Below, one piece after another: positions 1-5,572 of a DNA stretch of 6,333 nt. The notes beneath the pieces are model-generated. The model was not told the origin of the DNA. It ran no database searches and saw only the letters and a list, made by a program, of their open reading frames with translations. The position numbers were made by a program, and so were the translations under genes. The DNA comes from an uncultured Bacteroidales bacterium. GTDB taxonomy: Bacteria; Bacteroidota; Bacteroidia; Bacteroidales; F082. How positions within the stretch are numbered: the stretch's first letter is position 1; each line of letters begins with the position of its first letter. The DNA lies in contig CALGBV010000003.1 of assembly GCA_937884015.1 (NCBI GenBank), positions 1-6,333 on the forward strand. The letters are read 5' to 3'.

Positions 1-615
1 GAAAACAACACTTCGTTTATTCATATTGTTCCAACTTACTATTTGGAAAATGTTCAAACAAAAGAACAGATAAAGTATCATAGTTATTATCAGATTGAAA
101 AGGATGCGTGGAGTTTATCATTAACTCATGTTGAAAAAGATGGTAATGCAGATGAAGTGTTTAACAGCAAACCACAATTGGGAATGTCGTTTCAGGATGA
201 AAATATCAAAATTGATTTTTCAGAAAGAAATCATACGGGATTGTTATTCAGCATAACGAATTTATCAAAAAGTACGATAAAAATTGTATGGAATGACGCT
301 GCTTTAGTCAATTCAAGTGGAAACATGTCAAAAATTATCCATGATGGCGTGAAGTATTCAGAAAAAAACGAAAGTCTTGTCCCGACTTCTATTATTCGAG
401 GAGTGACGCTGAATGAGGTTGTTGTTCCGGTTGATTATGTGTATTATGATGATAATCAAAAAGATTGGACAATCAATCCATTCTATTCGCATGAAAATGA
501 AAATATTATGTTTATGTTACCAATTAAGATTAATGATAACATAATAGAATATTTATTTACATTTGAAACTCTGTTTAATATTGCAAGCCACCAAAAGATT
601 GTTTCTAAATATTGA
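1..615 (+). CDS. C-terminal part of an unrecognised envelope or lipoprotein-like protein (5' end outside window)
   Basis: The reading frame is open from the first base to a TGA at 613-615. The TTG at 43 that could pass for a start lies inside the frame, so the gene most likely begins upstream of the window; 204 residues are visible. The visible part has no membrane segment or catalytic motif. It alternates short hydrophobic strands with polar turns. Around positions 200-330 a segment reads like a strand-rich domain with Asn at a turn (ITNLSKSTIKIVWNDAALV), followed by HDGVKYSE and a Pro-rich PTSIIRG turn. From memory this resembles uncharacterised Bacteroidetes secreted proteins or lipoproteins, but I cannot name a family, and the signal peptide would lie outside the window. 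Base composition is distinctly AT-rich (about 30% GC in a counted 60-base line) against the GC-richer EF-G gene, which fits a lineage-specific or acquired gene. Function unknown. Confidence 0.75.
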   Translation, partial: ENNTSFIHIVPTYYLENVQTKEQIKYHSYYQIEKDAWSLSLTHVEKDGNADEVFNSKPQLGMSFQDENIKIDFSERNHTGLLFSITNLSKSTIKIVWNDAALVNSSGNMSKIIHDGVKYSEKNESLVPTSIIRGVTLNEVVVPVDYVYYDDNQKDWTINPFYSHENENIMFMLPIKINDNIIEYLFTFETLFNIASHQKIVSKY

Positions 616-662
616 TGGCGTGGCCTTCGTGGTTAAAAGGAAACATTTTCCTTCGCCATTTT
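614..662 (+). terminator. Terminator-like structure after the first gene
   Basis: ATGGCG (615-620) pairs with CGCCAT (654-659), and inside it AAGGAAA (637-643) pairs with TTTCCTT (647-653) around a 3-base loop. The bases 621-636 form an extra bulge on the left arm. A short T tract (659-662) follows. The outer stem overlaps the stop codon of the upstream gene. This suggests a rho-independent terminator with an imperfect stem; the short T tract keeps confidence moderate. Confidence 0.4.
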
Positions 663-743
663 CGTGAATTGCATTTGGGATTAAAGGCGGGATGGATTGG
701 TCCTGACATGTCTTTAATTACTGCCAAAACGGGCACATTAAAT

Positions 744-792
744 CTTGGAAAAGTGTCATAAAATGGGCTTTTTTACCTTGGAAAAGTGTCAT
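744..792. repeat. Two direct copies of a 16-bp repeat, 33 bp apart
   Basis: CTTGGAAAAGTGTCAT occurs without mismatch at 744-759 and 777-792, with a start-to-start distance of 33 bp and a 17-bp spacer. Two explanations seem possible. It could be a remnant of a mobile-element end, since IS21-family elements are known to carry multiple short repeats near their termini; no transposase gene is in the window. It could instead be a pair of protein-binding sites about three helical turns apart upstream of the EF-G promoter. The sequence alone does not decide. Confidence 0.7.
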
Positions 793-917
793 CCGCCAAT
801 TTACATGCTCATGTTTATGTGCAAAAAATGCTCTTCATCTTCCATGATTTACAAACTGGATTTGCCCAAAATGTTGGATTGACTTTCGCAGCAAACGGAA
901 GGTTCATTTATTTTTCC

Positions 918-925
918 TATCTTTG
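918..925 (+). promoter_or_regulatory. Bacteroides-type -7 box for the EF-G gene cluster
   Basis: TATCTTTG matches the Bacteroidetes -7 consensus TAnnTTTG exactly. No TTTG or TTG lies at the usual 19-21 base distance upstream (the bases there read AAACGG), so the -33 element is weak or absent. Initiation would fall at about 928-933, giving a leader of roughly 50-57 bases. This is the only good promoter candidate before the EF-G gene. Confidence 0.55.
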
Positions 926-927
926 CA

Positions 928-965
928 GTCTGAAATTCACGAGTTGAGTTTCGGACTATCTTTTT
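928..965 (+). promoter_or_regulatory. Hairpin at the predicted 5' end of the EF-G transcript, followed by a T-rich tract
   Basis: GTCTGAAATTCA (928-939) pairs along its full length with TGAGTTTCGGAC (945-956) around the 5-base loop CGAGT, a 12-bp stem with two G-U pairs. TATCTTTTT (957-965) follows at once. The stem starts at the predicted transcription start, 3 bases after the -7 box. It could be a 5' stabilising stem, an early attenuator or terminator, or in DNA form an operator. The pairing is directly visible; the role is inference. Confidence 0.5.
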
Positions 966-984
966 GAAAATCAATAAATAAATA

Positions 985-3054
985 ATGAGTCAGAATATCT
1001 CGAAACTTAGGAACATCGGTATTGCAGCACATATCGATGCAGGAAAGACCACTTGCTCTGAACGTATCCTTTTCTTCACGGGTGTCAACCGCAAGTTGGG
1101 CGAAACGCATGATGGACAAGCCACCATGGATTTTATGAAACAGGAACAGGAACGTGGTATCACCATTGCTTCGGCAGCTATCACCGCGCACTGGAACGAC
1201 CATCAAATCAACTTGATAGATACTCCCGGTCACGTCGATTTCACAGTCGAAGTGGAACGTTCACTTCGCGTCATCGACGGCATGGTGGCTGTGTTTTGCG
1301 CCGTTGGCGGCGTGCAGCCTCAGAGCGAAACCGTTTGGAATCAGGCCGATAAATACCGCGTGCCACGTATTGCTTTCGTCAACAAGATGGACCGCACGGG
1401 TGCCGATTTCAACGAAGTCGTCAGCCAGATGAATAAATATCTTGGTGCCAATGCCGTGCCTTTGCATCTGCCAATCGGTTCAGAAGCCACTTTCGAAGGC
1501 ATGATTGACTTGGTCAACATGAACTCGGTGATTTTCAAGGAAAAGGAACGCATCGTCGGCCCGATTCCGGAGGCCATGATGGCGCAGGCCGAAGAAGCAC
1601 GCCACAACCTCATCGAGCATGTTGCCGATGTCGATGACGATGTTGCGGAGCTTTATCTTTCCGATGAGGAAATTCCTTTGGATTTGCTGAAATCAGCCAT
1701 CCGTAAGGCCACCATCAAATTGATGATGGTGCCTGTGCTTTGCGGTTCTGCCTATAAAAACAAAGGTATTCAGCTCCTTTTGGATGCCATCGTCGATTAT
1801 CTGCCTTCGCCAAGAGATTTGGGAACGGTCATCGCCCACGACCCGAGCGATGAGGAAAAGACTATCCAGAGAAATCCTTCCGAAAACGAGCCTTTCTCGG
1901 CTTTGGCTTTCAAACTCATCAACGACCCGTATGTCGGTCAGCAGACTTTCATCCGTATTTTCAGCGGCAAATTAGTGAACGGCATGAGCGTGCGCAACAC
2001 CAACAAAGGCAAGGACGAGCGTGTAGGCCGCATTTTCCGCATCAAGGCTAAGGAACGCGAAGAGATTTCGGAAGCTGGTCCGGGCGAAATCGTTGCTTTG
2101 GTTGGTATGAAATACACGCGCACGGGCGACACCTTGTGCGACGAAAAGGCACCGGTCATGTTGGAAAACATTCATATTCCTCCAGCGGTTATCGAAATGA
2201 AAGTCAATCTCGAAGATAAGAAAAACCGCAACAAGTTGGGCGAGGCTTTGGCAAAACTTTGCAACGAAGACCCATCGTTCCGTGCGCATTTCGATGAGGA
2301 GACGGAAGAAACCATCATCGCCGGCATGGGCGAATTGCATTTGGAAATCATTGTCGACCGTCTGAAGGAAGAATTTAAGGTGCCGGTCAGCGTTGGCGCA
2401 CCTTCGGTTTCGTTCCGCGAGACTATCACGGCTCCGTTTGAGTGTAATTATCGCTTCGTGAAGCAGACAGGCGGTAAGGGTCAGTTTGCCCATACCGTCA
2501 TCCGTTTCGAGCCTAATCCGGGCAAAGGTTTCGAGTTTGTCGACATCACCAAGGGTGGCGTCATTCCAAAGGAATTCATTCCTTCGGTTCAGAAAGGTCT
2601 TGCAGCAGCCATGGCCAAGGGTCCATTCGCAGGCTATCCAGTCGTGGACGTGAAATGCGTTTTGGTCGATGGTAGTTCTCACCCCGTCGATTCAAGCGAC
2701 ATGGCCTTCCAGCTTTGCGCCCAAATGTGTTTCAAACAGGCCTTTATGAAAGCCAGCCCAGTGCTGCTTGAGCCTATGATGAAGGTCGAAATCAACACGC
2801 CAGATGATTACATCGGCAATGTGACGGGCGACCTCAACAAGCGTCGTGGCCGCATCGAAGCCATGCGACGTTTCCGTAAGGGTTCGCAGAAACTTGATGC
2901 TTTCGTGCCGCTCATGGAAATGTTCGGCTATGCTACGGCTTTGCGCAACCTCTCGTCAGGCCGCGCCAACTATTCGATGGAATTCTTCCAATACGCGCCA
3001 ATGCCGAAAGACAAGCAGGAAGATATTGTGAAGGAAAGAAATCAGAAGGATTAA
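985..3054 (+). CDS. fusA: Elongation factor G (translocation GTPase), encoded outside the str operon
   Basis: EF-G is the cytoplasmic GTPase that drives tRNA-mRNA translocation and, with the recycling factor, ribosome splitting. At 689 residues it has the full family length. The G domain shows P-loop AHIDAGKT (15-22), switch I ERGIT with the Mg-binding Thr60, DTPGH (79-83), NKMD (133-136) and GSA (254-256). Domain II starts near 300, and GMGELHLE (447-454) lies in domain III. Domain IV carries KGGVIPKEFIP (523-533) and SSHPVDSS with the tip His566, and domain V contains EMFGYAT (645-651). All catalytic and translocation elements are intact, which excludes the Bacteroides EF-G2 type lacking GTPase activity. 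Departures from canonical EF-G include ITIASAAITAHW after switch I, a short switch I-switch II link, and RRFRKGSQ before domain V. It is the first gene of a cluster with yraN, not next to rpsL, rpsG or rpsJ, so it may be a paralogue. The ATG follows an AT-rich leader without a Shine-Dalgarno sequence. Confidence 0.95.
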   Translation: MSQNISKLRNIGIAAHIDAGKTTCSERILFFTGVNRKLGETHDGQATMDFMKQEQERGITIASAAITAHWNDHQINLIDTPGHVDFTVEVERSLRVIDGMVAVFCAVGGVQPQSETVWNQADKYRVPRIAFVNKMDRTGADFNEVVSQMNKYLGANAVPLHLPIGSEATFEGMIDLVNMNSVIFKEKERIVGPIPEAMMAQAEEARHNLIEHVADVDDDVAELYLSDEEIPLDLLKSAIRKATIKLMMVPVLCGSAYKNKGIQLLLDAIVDYLPSPRDLGTVIAHDPSDEEKTIQRNPSENEPFSALAFKLINDPYVGQQTFIRIFSGKLVNGMSVRNTNKGKDERVGRIFRIKAKEREEISEAGPGEIVALVGMKYTRTGDTLCDEKAPVMLENIHIPPAVIEMKVNLEDKKNRNKLGEALAKLCNEDPSFRAHFDEETEETIIAGMGELHLEIIVDRLKEEFKVPVSVGAPSVSFRETITAPFECNYRFVKQTGGKGQFAHTVIRFEPNPGKGFEFVDITKGGVIPKEFIPSVQKGLAAAMAKGPFAGYPVVDVKCVLVDGSSHPVDSSDMAFQLCAQMCFKQAFMKASPVLLEPMMKVEINTPDDYIGNVTGDLNKRRGRIEAMRRFRKGSQKLDAFVPLMEMFGYATALRNLSSGRANYSMEFFQYAPMPKDKQEDIVKERNQKD

Positions 3055-3065
3055 CAAATTGCGTC

Positions 3066-3431
3066 ATGCAATCGCACAATAAGGAACTCGGACAAATCGG
3101 CGAAGACCTTGCAGCCGAATACCTTGTCAATAAAGGTTACGAAATCCTTGACCGCAACTGGCATTTTCGCCATCTTGAACTCGATATCGTGGCGAAAGAT
3201 GGTGATATGCTTGTCGTTGTCGAGGTGAAGACCCGTGCCACCGACGAGTTTGGCGAGCCTGATTTGGCCGTAACGCCTGCCAAGCAGAAATCCATCATCA
3301 AGTCGGCTGATGCCTACATCATTCAGCACGATTTGGATGTTGAAACACGTTTCGACATTGTTTCCATCGTCCTTTCGGGAAAGGAAAAAAGAATAGAACA
3401 TATCGAGGATGCCTTTTATCCAACGCTCTAA
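3066..3431 (+). CDS. yraN: YraN / UPF0102 family nuclease-fold protein
   Basis: The 121-residue product has the length and motif order of UPF0102 (YraN). An N-terminal helix carries LGQIGEDLAAEYLVNKGY (8-25), followed by ILDRNW (27-32), LELDIVAKDG (37-46) and VVVEVKTR (50-57). The acidic and basic residues Glu13, Glu38, Asp40, Glu53 and Lys55 match the E-(x)-D-(x)-ExK pattern of the restriction-endonuclease-like fold. Family members are predicted nucleases, but no cellular role is firmly established. The family's usual G/K-E-I-D is LELD here. The ATG lies 11 bases after the EF-G stop, so the two are probably cotranscribed. An ATG start with the family's N-terminal motif just after it supports this start. 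Confidence 0.93.
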   Translation: MQSHNKELGQIGEDLAAEYLVNKGYEILDRNWHFRHLELDIVAKDGDMLVVVEVKTRATDEFGEPDLAVTPAKQKSIIKSADAYIIQHDLDVETRFDIVSIVLSGKEKRIEHIEDAFYPTL

Positions 3432-3441
3432 CGGATTGAAA

Positions 3442-3690
3442 ATGAGATACACATTCACAACAGGCGAGACTTTTGAAGCCGATGCGGAAGAACTGAAACG
3501 TTTGCTGGACGAAAACCGTCAGTATTTGGAAAACTATCTTGAAGTTTTCGACTCGCTTGAAGACGACGAATATGTGGCCCGTGGCAACGGATTTTGCGAC
3601 CGTAAATACAGTGACGATTTCATTGAAGGGCAGATTGCCAAATATCAGCAAAGGATTTCGGAAATTGAAAACTGGATTGAAAAAATCTGA
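3442..3690 (+). CDS. Small acidic protein of unknown function
   Basis: This gives an 82-residue product that I do not recognise. The chosen ATG at 3442 lies 10 bases after the yraN stop, matching the spacing of the preceding pair. An in-frame ATG at 3409 would overlap yraN by 23 bases and add 11 residues that look like yraN antisense-free filler rather than a domain. The protein is rich in Glu and Asp and probably mostly helical: a short strand pair MRYTFTTGETFEA, a helix AEELKRLLDENRQYLENYLE, a middle segment with the only Cys (GNGFCDRKYS), and a C-terminal amphipathic helix ending NWIEKI. No signal peptide or membrane segment is visible. It is probably the third gene of the EF-G transcript and cytoplasmic; a partner role is possible but not shown. 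Confidence 0.7.
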   Translation: MRYTFTTGETFEADAEELKRLLDENRQYLENYLEVFDSLEDDEYVARGNGFCDRKYSDDFIEGQIAKYQQRISEIENWIEKI

Positions 3691-3733
3691 ATCATTTGAT
3701 TGTTAGCGTGATAATAGGACATGTCATGCTTTG

Positions 3734-3748
3734 AAAATTATTAATTTT
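3734..3748. repeat. AT-only inverted repeat upstream of the symporter promoter
   Basis: AAAATTA (3734-3740) and TAATTTT (3742-3748) form a perfect inverted repeat around a single T. It sits about 20 bases upstream of the predicted -33 box, a position suited to an operator. AT-only palindromes arise easily by chance in AT-rich gaps, so a regulatory role is only a suggestion. Confidence 0.25.
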
Positions 3749-3768
3749 AATGGTTTCGTAACGGTTTT

Positions 3769-3801
3769 GTTGACTTTGAATAAATAATTATTGTAATTTA
3801 G
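3769..3801 (+). promoter_or_regulatory. Bacteroides-type promoter for the AGCS symporter gene
   Basis: GTTG (3769-3772) and TAATTTAG (3794-3801) are separated by 21 bases. They match the Bacteroides consensus TTTG-N19-21-TAnnTTTG at 3 of 4 and 5 of 6 defined positions. Predicted initiation lies near 3805-3809, leaving a leader of about 12-16 bases before the ATG at 3821. The 130-base gap upstream also suggests a separate transcript from the EF-G cluster, although no clear terminator follows the small gene ending at 3690. Confidence 0.5.
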
Positions 3802-3820
3802 CGGTCTAAAAATCAGTTAT

Positions 3821-5281
3821 ATGGATCGCATCATTCAAACTGTCAACGGCTGTGTGTGGAGTCCCGCTTTGGTGGTGCTATGTCTGGCGGCAGCCTTATA
3901 TTTTTCATTTGGAACACGTTTCGTGCAGGTGCGCCGTTTTCGCGAGATGATTCGCCTGCTTTTCGCCAAAGACAAATCGCAGGAAGAGGGCATTTCATCT
4001 TTTCAGGCTTTTGCCTTGGCATTGTCGGGCAGGGTAGGCACGGGCAATATTGTCGGTGTTGCGACGGCCATTGGTTATGGCGGCCCGGGTGCCATTGTCT
4101 GGATGTGGATTATCGCCTTTTTTGGTGCGGGAACTGCTTTTGCCGAATCCACTCTGGCACAGATTTTCAAGGAAGACCATAACGGACAATTCCGTGGCGG
4201 ACCGGCGTATTTTATTGAAAAAGGATTGAAATGCAGATGGTTAGCCATCGTTTTTGCAATTTTTGCTGTGATTGCAGAGGGTTTTTTCTTGCCTCCTGTT
4301 CAGAGCAACAGCATTGCATTGTCGTTTGCTGACACTTTTAACATTCAGGCATGGTGGGTTGGTTTAGGCGTTGCCTTTTTGATTGGCTTGGTGATTATGG
4401 GCGGCGTCACCCGCATTGCTGCTGTCGCTCAGATTGTTGCACCAATTATGGCCATTGTTTATATCATTTTGTCAGTTATCGTGTTGATTTCCAATGCTTC
4501 TGTCGTTCCTGCTGCTTTTGCTGACATGATTCGCAGTGCTTTCGGACTGAATGAAGTTCTTGGCGGCATTTTAGGCAGTACGATTGCTTGGGGTGTGAAA
4601 CGCGGCATCTATTCAAATGAGGCAGGTCAAGGAACGGGAGCAATTGTAGCGGCTGCAGCGAAAGTCTCGCATCCCGTTAAGCAAGGTCTGGTGCAGGCTT
4701 TTTCGGTCTATATTGATACTTTGTTGGTCTGTTCGGCAACGGCAGTTATGATTTTGGCGACAAAGACATACAATGTTTTTGGCCCAAACGGTGAATTGCT
4801 GATTGCGGCACAAGGTGCTGCCGTTGGTGAGCCGGGCGTTACTTATACTTCTGCTGCAATTGGAACATTGCTGGGCGCAAAATGGGGTGGAATAATTGTT
4901 TCTGTCGCATTGTTTTTCTTTGCTTTCACTACCATTATGGCCTATTACTATTATGCCGAGACAAATCTGGTTTACCTTTTCGGCAAAGGCAAAAAAGAGA
5001 AGATCCTGATTTGGATTTTGCGTTTCTGCTTGGTTTTCGCTGTGTTTTTCGGTTCGCTGAAGGAAGCCAGAATCATTTGGGATTTGGGCGATATTGGCGT
5101 CGGTGCCATGGCTTGGATCAACATTGTTTCCATTTTGCTGCTTTCGCGAATCGCTTTCCGTGCCTTGCGTTCATACGAAAAGCAGAAAAAAGAAGGCAAG
5201 GAACCTGTCTTTAATCCGAAGGAATTGAATATCGAAAACGCTGGTTTCTGGGAAGATAAAGTTGACAAAAAAACAGAATGA
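3821..5281 (+). CDS. Sodium:alanine/glycine-type amino acid symporter (AGCS family)
   Basis: This inner-membrane carrier should import a small neutral amino acid (alanine, glycine, or possibly glutamine or serine) with Na+. The 486-residue length fits AGCS (TC 2.A.25). About ten or eleven hydrophobic segments are visible, for example near 14-31, 87-110, 140-158, 178-196, 205-225, 288-312, 355-375, 395-412 and 425-443. Family landmarks include SGRVGTGNIVGVATAI (69-84), GGPGAIVWMW (87-96), the substrate-site region PVQSNSIA with Gln161 (159-166), and GVKRGIYSNEAGQG (258-271). The NEAG motif continues as QGTGAIVAAAA, where many relatives have a GSAP-like sequence, which may mark a subfamily with different substrate preference. 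The C-terminal tail from about 452 is charged and cytoplasmic. No Shine-Dalgarno sequence precedes the ATG. It is monocistronic by appearance. The alsT name is plausible but the substrate is unproven, so no symbol is given. Confidence 0.92.
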   Translation: MDRIIQTVNGCVWSPALVVLCLAAALYFSFGTRFVQVRRFREMIRLLFAKDKSQEEGISSFQAFALALSGRVGTGNIVGVATAIGYGGPGAIVWMWIIAFFGAGTAFAESTLAQIFKEDHNGQFRGGPAYFIEKGLKCRWLAIVFAIFAVIAEGFFLPPVQSNSIALSFADTFNIQAWWVGLGVAFLIGLVIMGGVTRIAAVAQIVAPIMAIVYIILSVIVLISNASVVPAAFADMIRSAFGLNEVLGGILGSTIAWGVKRGIYSNEAGQGTGAIVAAAAKVSHPVKQGLVQAFSVYIDTLLVCSATAVMILATKTYNVFGPNGELLIAAQGAAVGEPGVTYTSAAIGTLLGAKWGGIIVSVALFFFAFTTIMAYYYYAETNLVYLFGKGKKEKILIWILRFCLVFAVFFGSLKEARIIWDLGDIGVGAMAWINIVSILLLSRIAFRALRSYEKQKKEGKEPVFNPKELNIENAGFWEDKVDKKTE

Positions 5282-5310
5282 CTACGGAAAACAGGTTTCC
5301 GTAGCCATTC
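5267..5310 (-). terminator. Strong hairpin terminator between convergent genes
   Basis: CTACGGAAA (5282-5290) pairs perfectly with TTTCCGTAG (5296-5304) around a 5-base loop. Beyond one A-C mismatch (5281/5305) the stem continues with GAATG (5276-5280) and CATTC (5306-5310). Read on the minus strand, the stem is followed after two bases by seven T residues (5273 to 5267), the form of a rho-independent terminator for the ROK/TSCPD transcript. On the plus strand no T tract follows, but the hairpin overlaps the symporter stop codon and may still define that mRNA's 3' end. Confidence 0.75.
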
Positions 5311-5317
5311 ATAAGTT

Positions 5318-5572
5318 TCAATCTAGCTGTTCCAAGGCCTCTTTCAGAGCTTGAGCCAGCTGGTCGGGGCAGGAGGTGGGCTTGAAGCCGCAGCGTATGC
5401 CTTCCAAACGCTTGATGACTTCTTCGACAGGCATCCCTTCCACCAACCGGCAAATGCCTTGCGTGTTGCCATCGCAGCCGTATTCGAATTCAACGTTTTT
5501 CAAAATGCCGTCTTCAATTTCAAAATTGACGGCTTGGCTGCATGTGCCTCGATTTATATGTCTGAATTTCAT
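5318..5572 (-). CDS. TSCPD-domain protein (TIGR03905-like), function unknown
   Basis: The 84-residue product matches the small four-cysteine TSCPD family almost end to end: RGTCSQAVNFEIEDG near the N-terminus, FEYGCDGNTQGI (29-40), LVEGMPVEEVIKRLEGI (43-59), then CGFKPTSCPDQLAQAL (61-76). Cysteines are at 11, 33, 41, 61 and 68; Cys41 appears extra, standing where relatives usually have Ser. The same domain occurs at the C-terminus of B12-dependent ribonucleotide reductases, where cysteines can bind metal; metal binding here is inferred. The role of stand-alone members is unknown. The start at 5572 is fixed by the family N-terminus and by the ATGA overlap with the upstream kinase gene; a longer upstream frame to 5713 runs antisense-free through kinase codons and is not credible. 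Confidence 0.9.
   Translation of the reverse strand: MKFRHINRGTCSQAVNFEIEDGILKNVEFEYGCDGNTQGICRLVEGMPVEEVIKRLEGIRCGFKPTSCPDQLAQALKEALEQLD

Larger units (their letters stand above)
616..984. other. 369-base intergenic region without a gene
   Basis: I see no credible coding frame here. The stretch holds the terminator-like structure at its left end, the 8-bp palindrome GACATGTC (705-712), two copies of a 16-bp direct repeat (744-759 and 777-792), a small inverted repeat ACATG-CT-CATGT (803-814), the promoter box (918-925) and a hairpin leader (928-956). The middle part (about 660-900) has no recognised function and may include the decayed edge of a mobile element. Confidence 0.6.

Noticed and set aside
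718..792. Minus-strand mini-frame of 24 codons starting MTLFQ and containing the pentapeptide twice
   Set aside because: The peptide repeat is a by-product of the 16-bp DNA repeat spaced by 33 bp (11 codons); no start signal or family supports a gene.
744..792. Possible CRISPR array
   Set aside because: Only two 16-bp units with a 17-bp spacer, too short on both counts, and no cas gene is nearby.
1972..2682. Long minus-strand open frame (236 codons) inside the EF-G gene
   Set aside because: It lies fully antisense to conserved EF-G domains, has no recognisable motif, and such frames are common opposite GC-richer genes.
985..3054. Ribosomal protection protein (Tet-type) or Bacteroides EF-G2 instead of EF-G
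   Set aside because: The P-loop, switch I, DTPGH and NKMD motifs and the domain IV tip match ordinary EF-G closely, and the whole length aligns with EF-G.
3409..3441. Earlier ATG for the small acidic protein
   Set aside because: It would overlap the end of yraN, and the added residues simply reflect yraN codons in another frame; the ATG at 3442 gives normal spacing.
3690..3701. Inverted repeat AATCA-TT-TGATT after the small gene as a terminator
   Set aside because: The stem is only five mostly A-T pairs with a 2-base loop and no T tract, so it is too weak to terminate.
705..3725. The palindrome GACATGTC in both plus-strand gaps (705-712 and 3718-3725)
   Set aside because: Flanking bases differ and distances to the promoters differ; an 8-bp match alone is too weak to call a shared operator.
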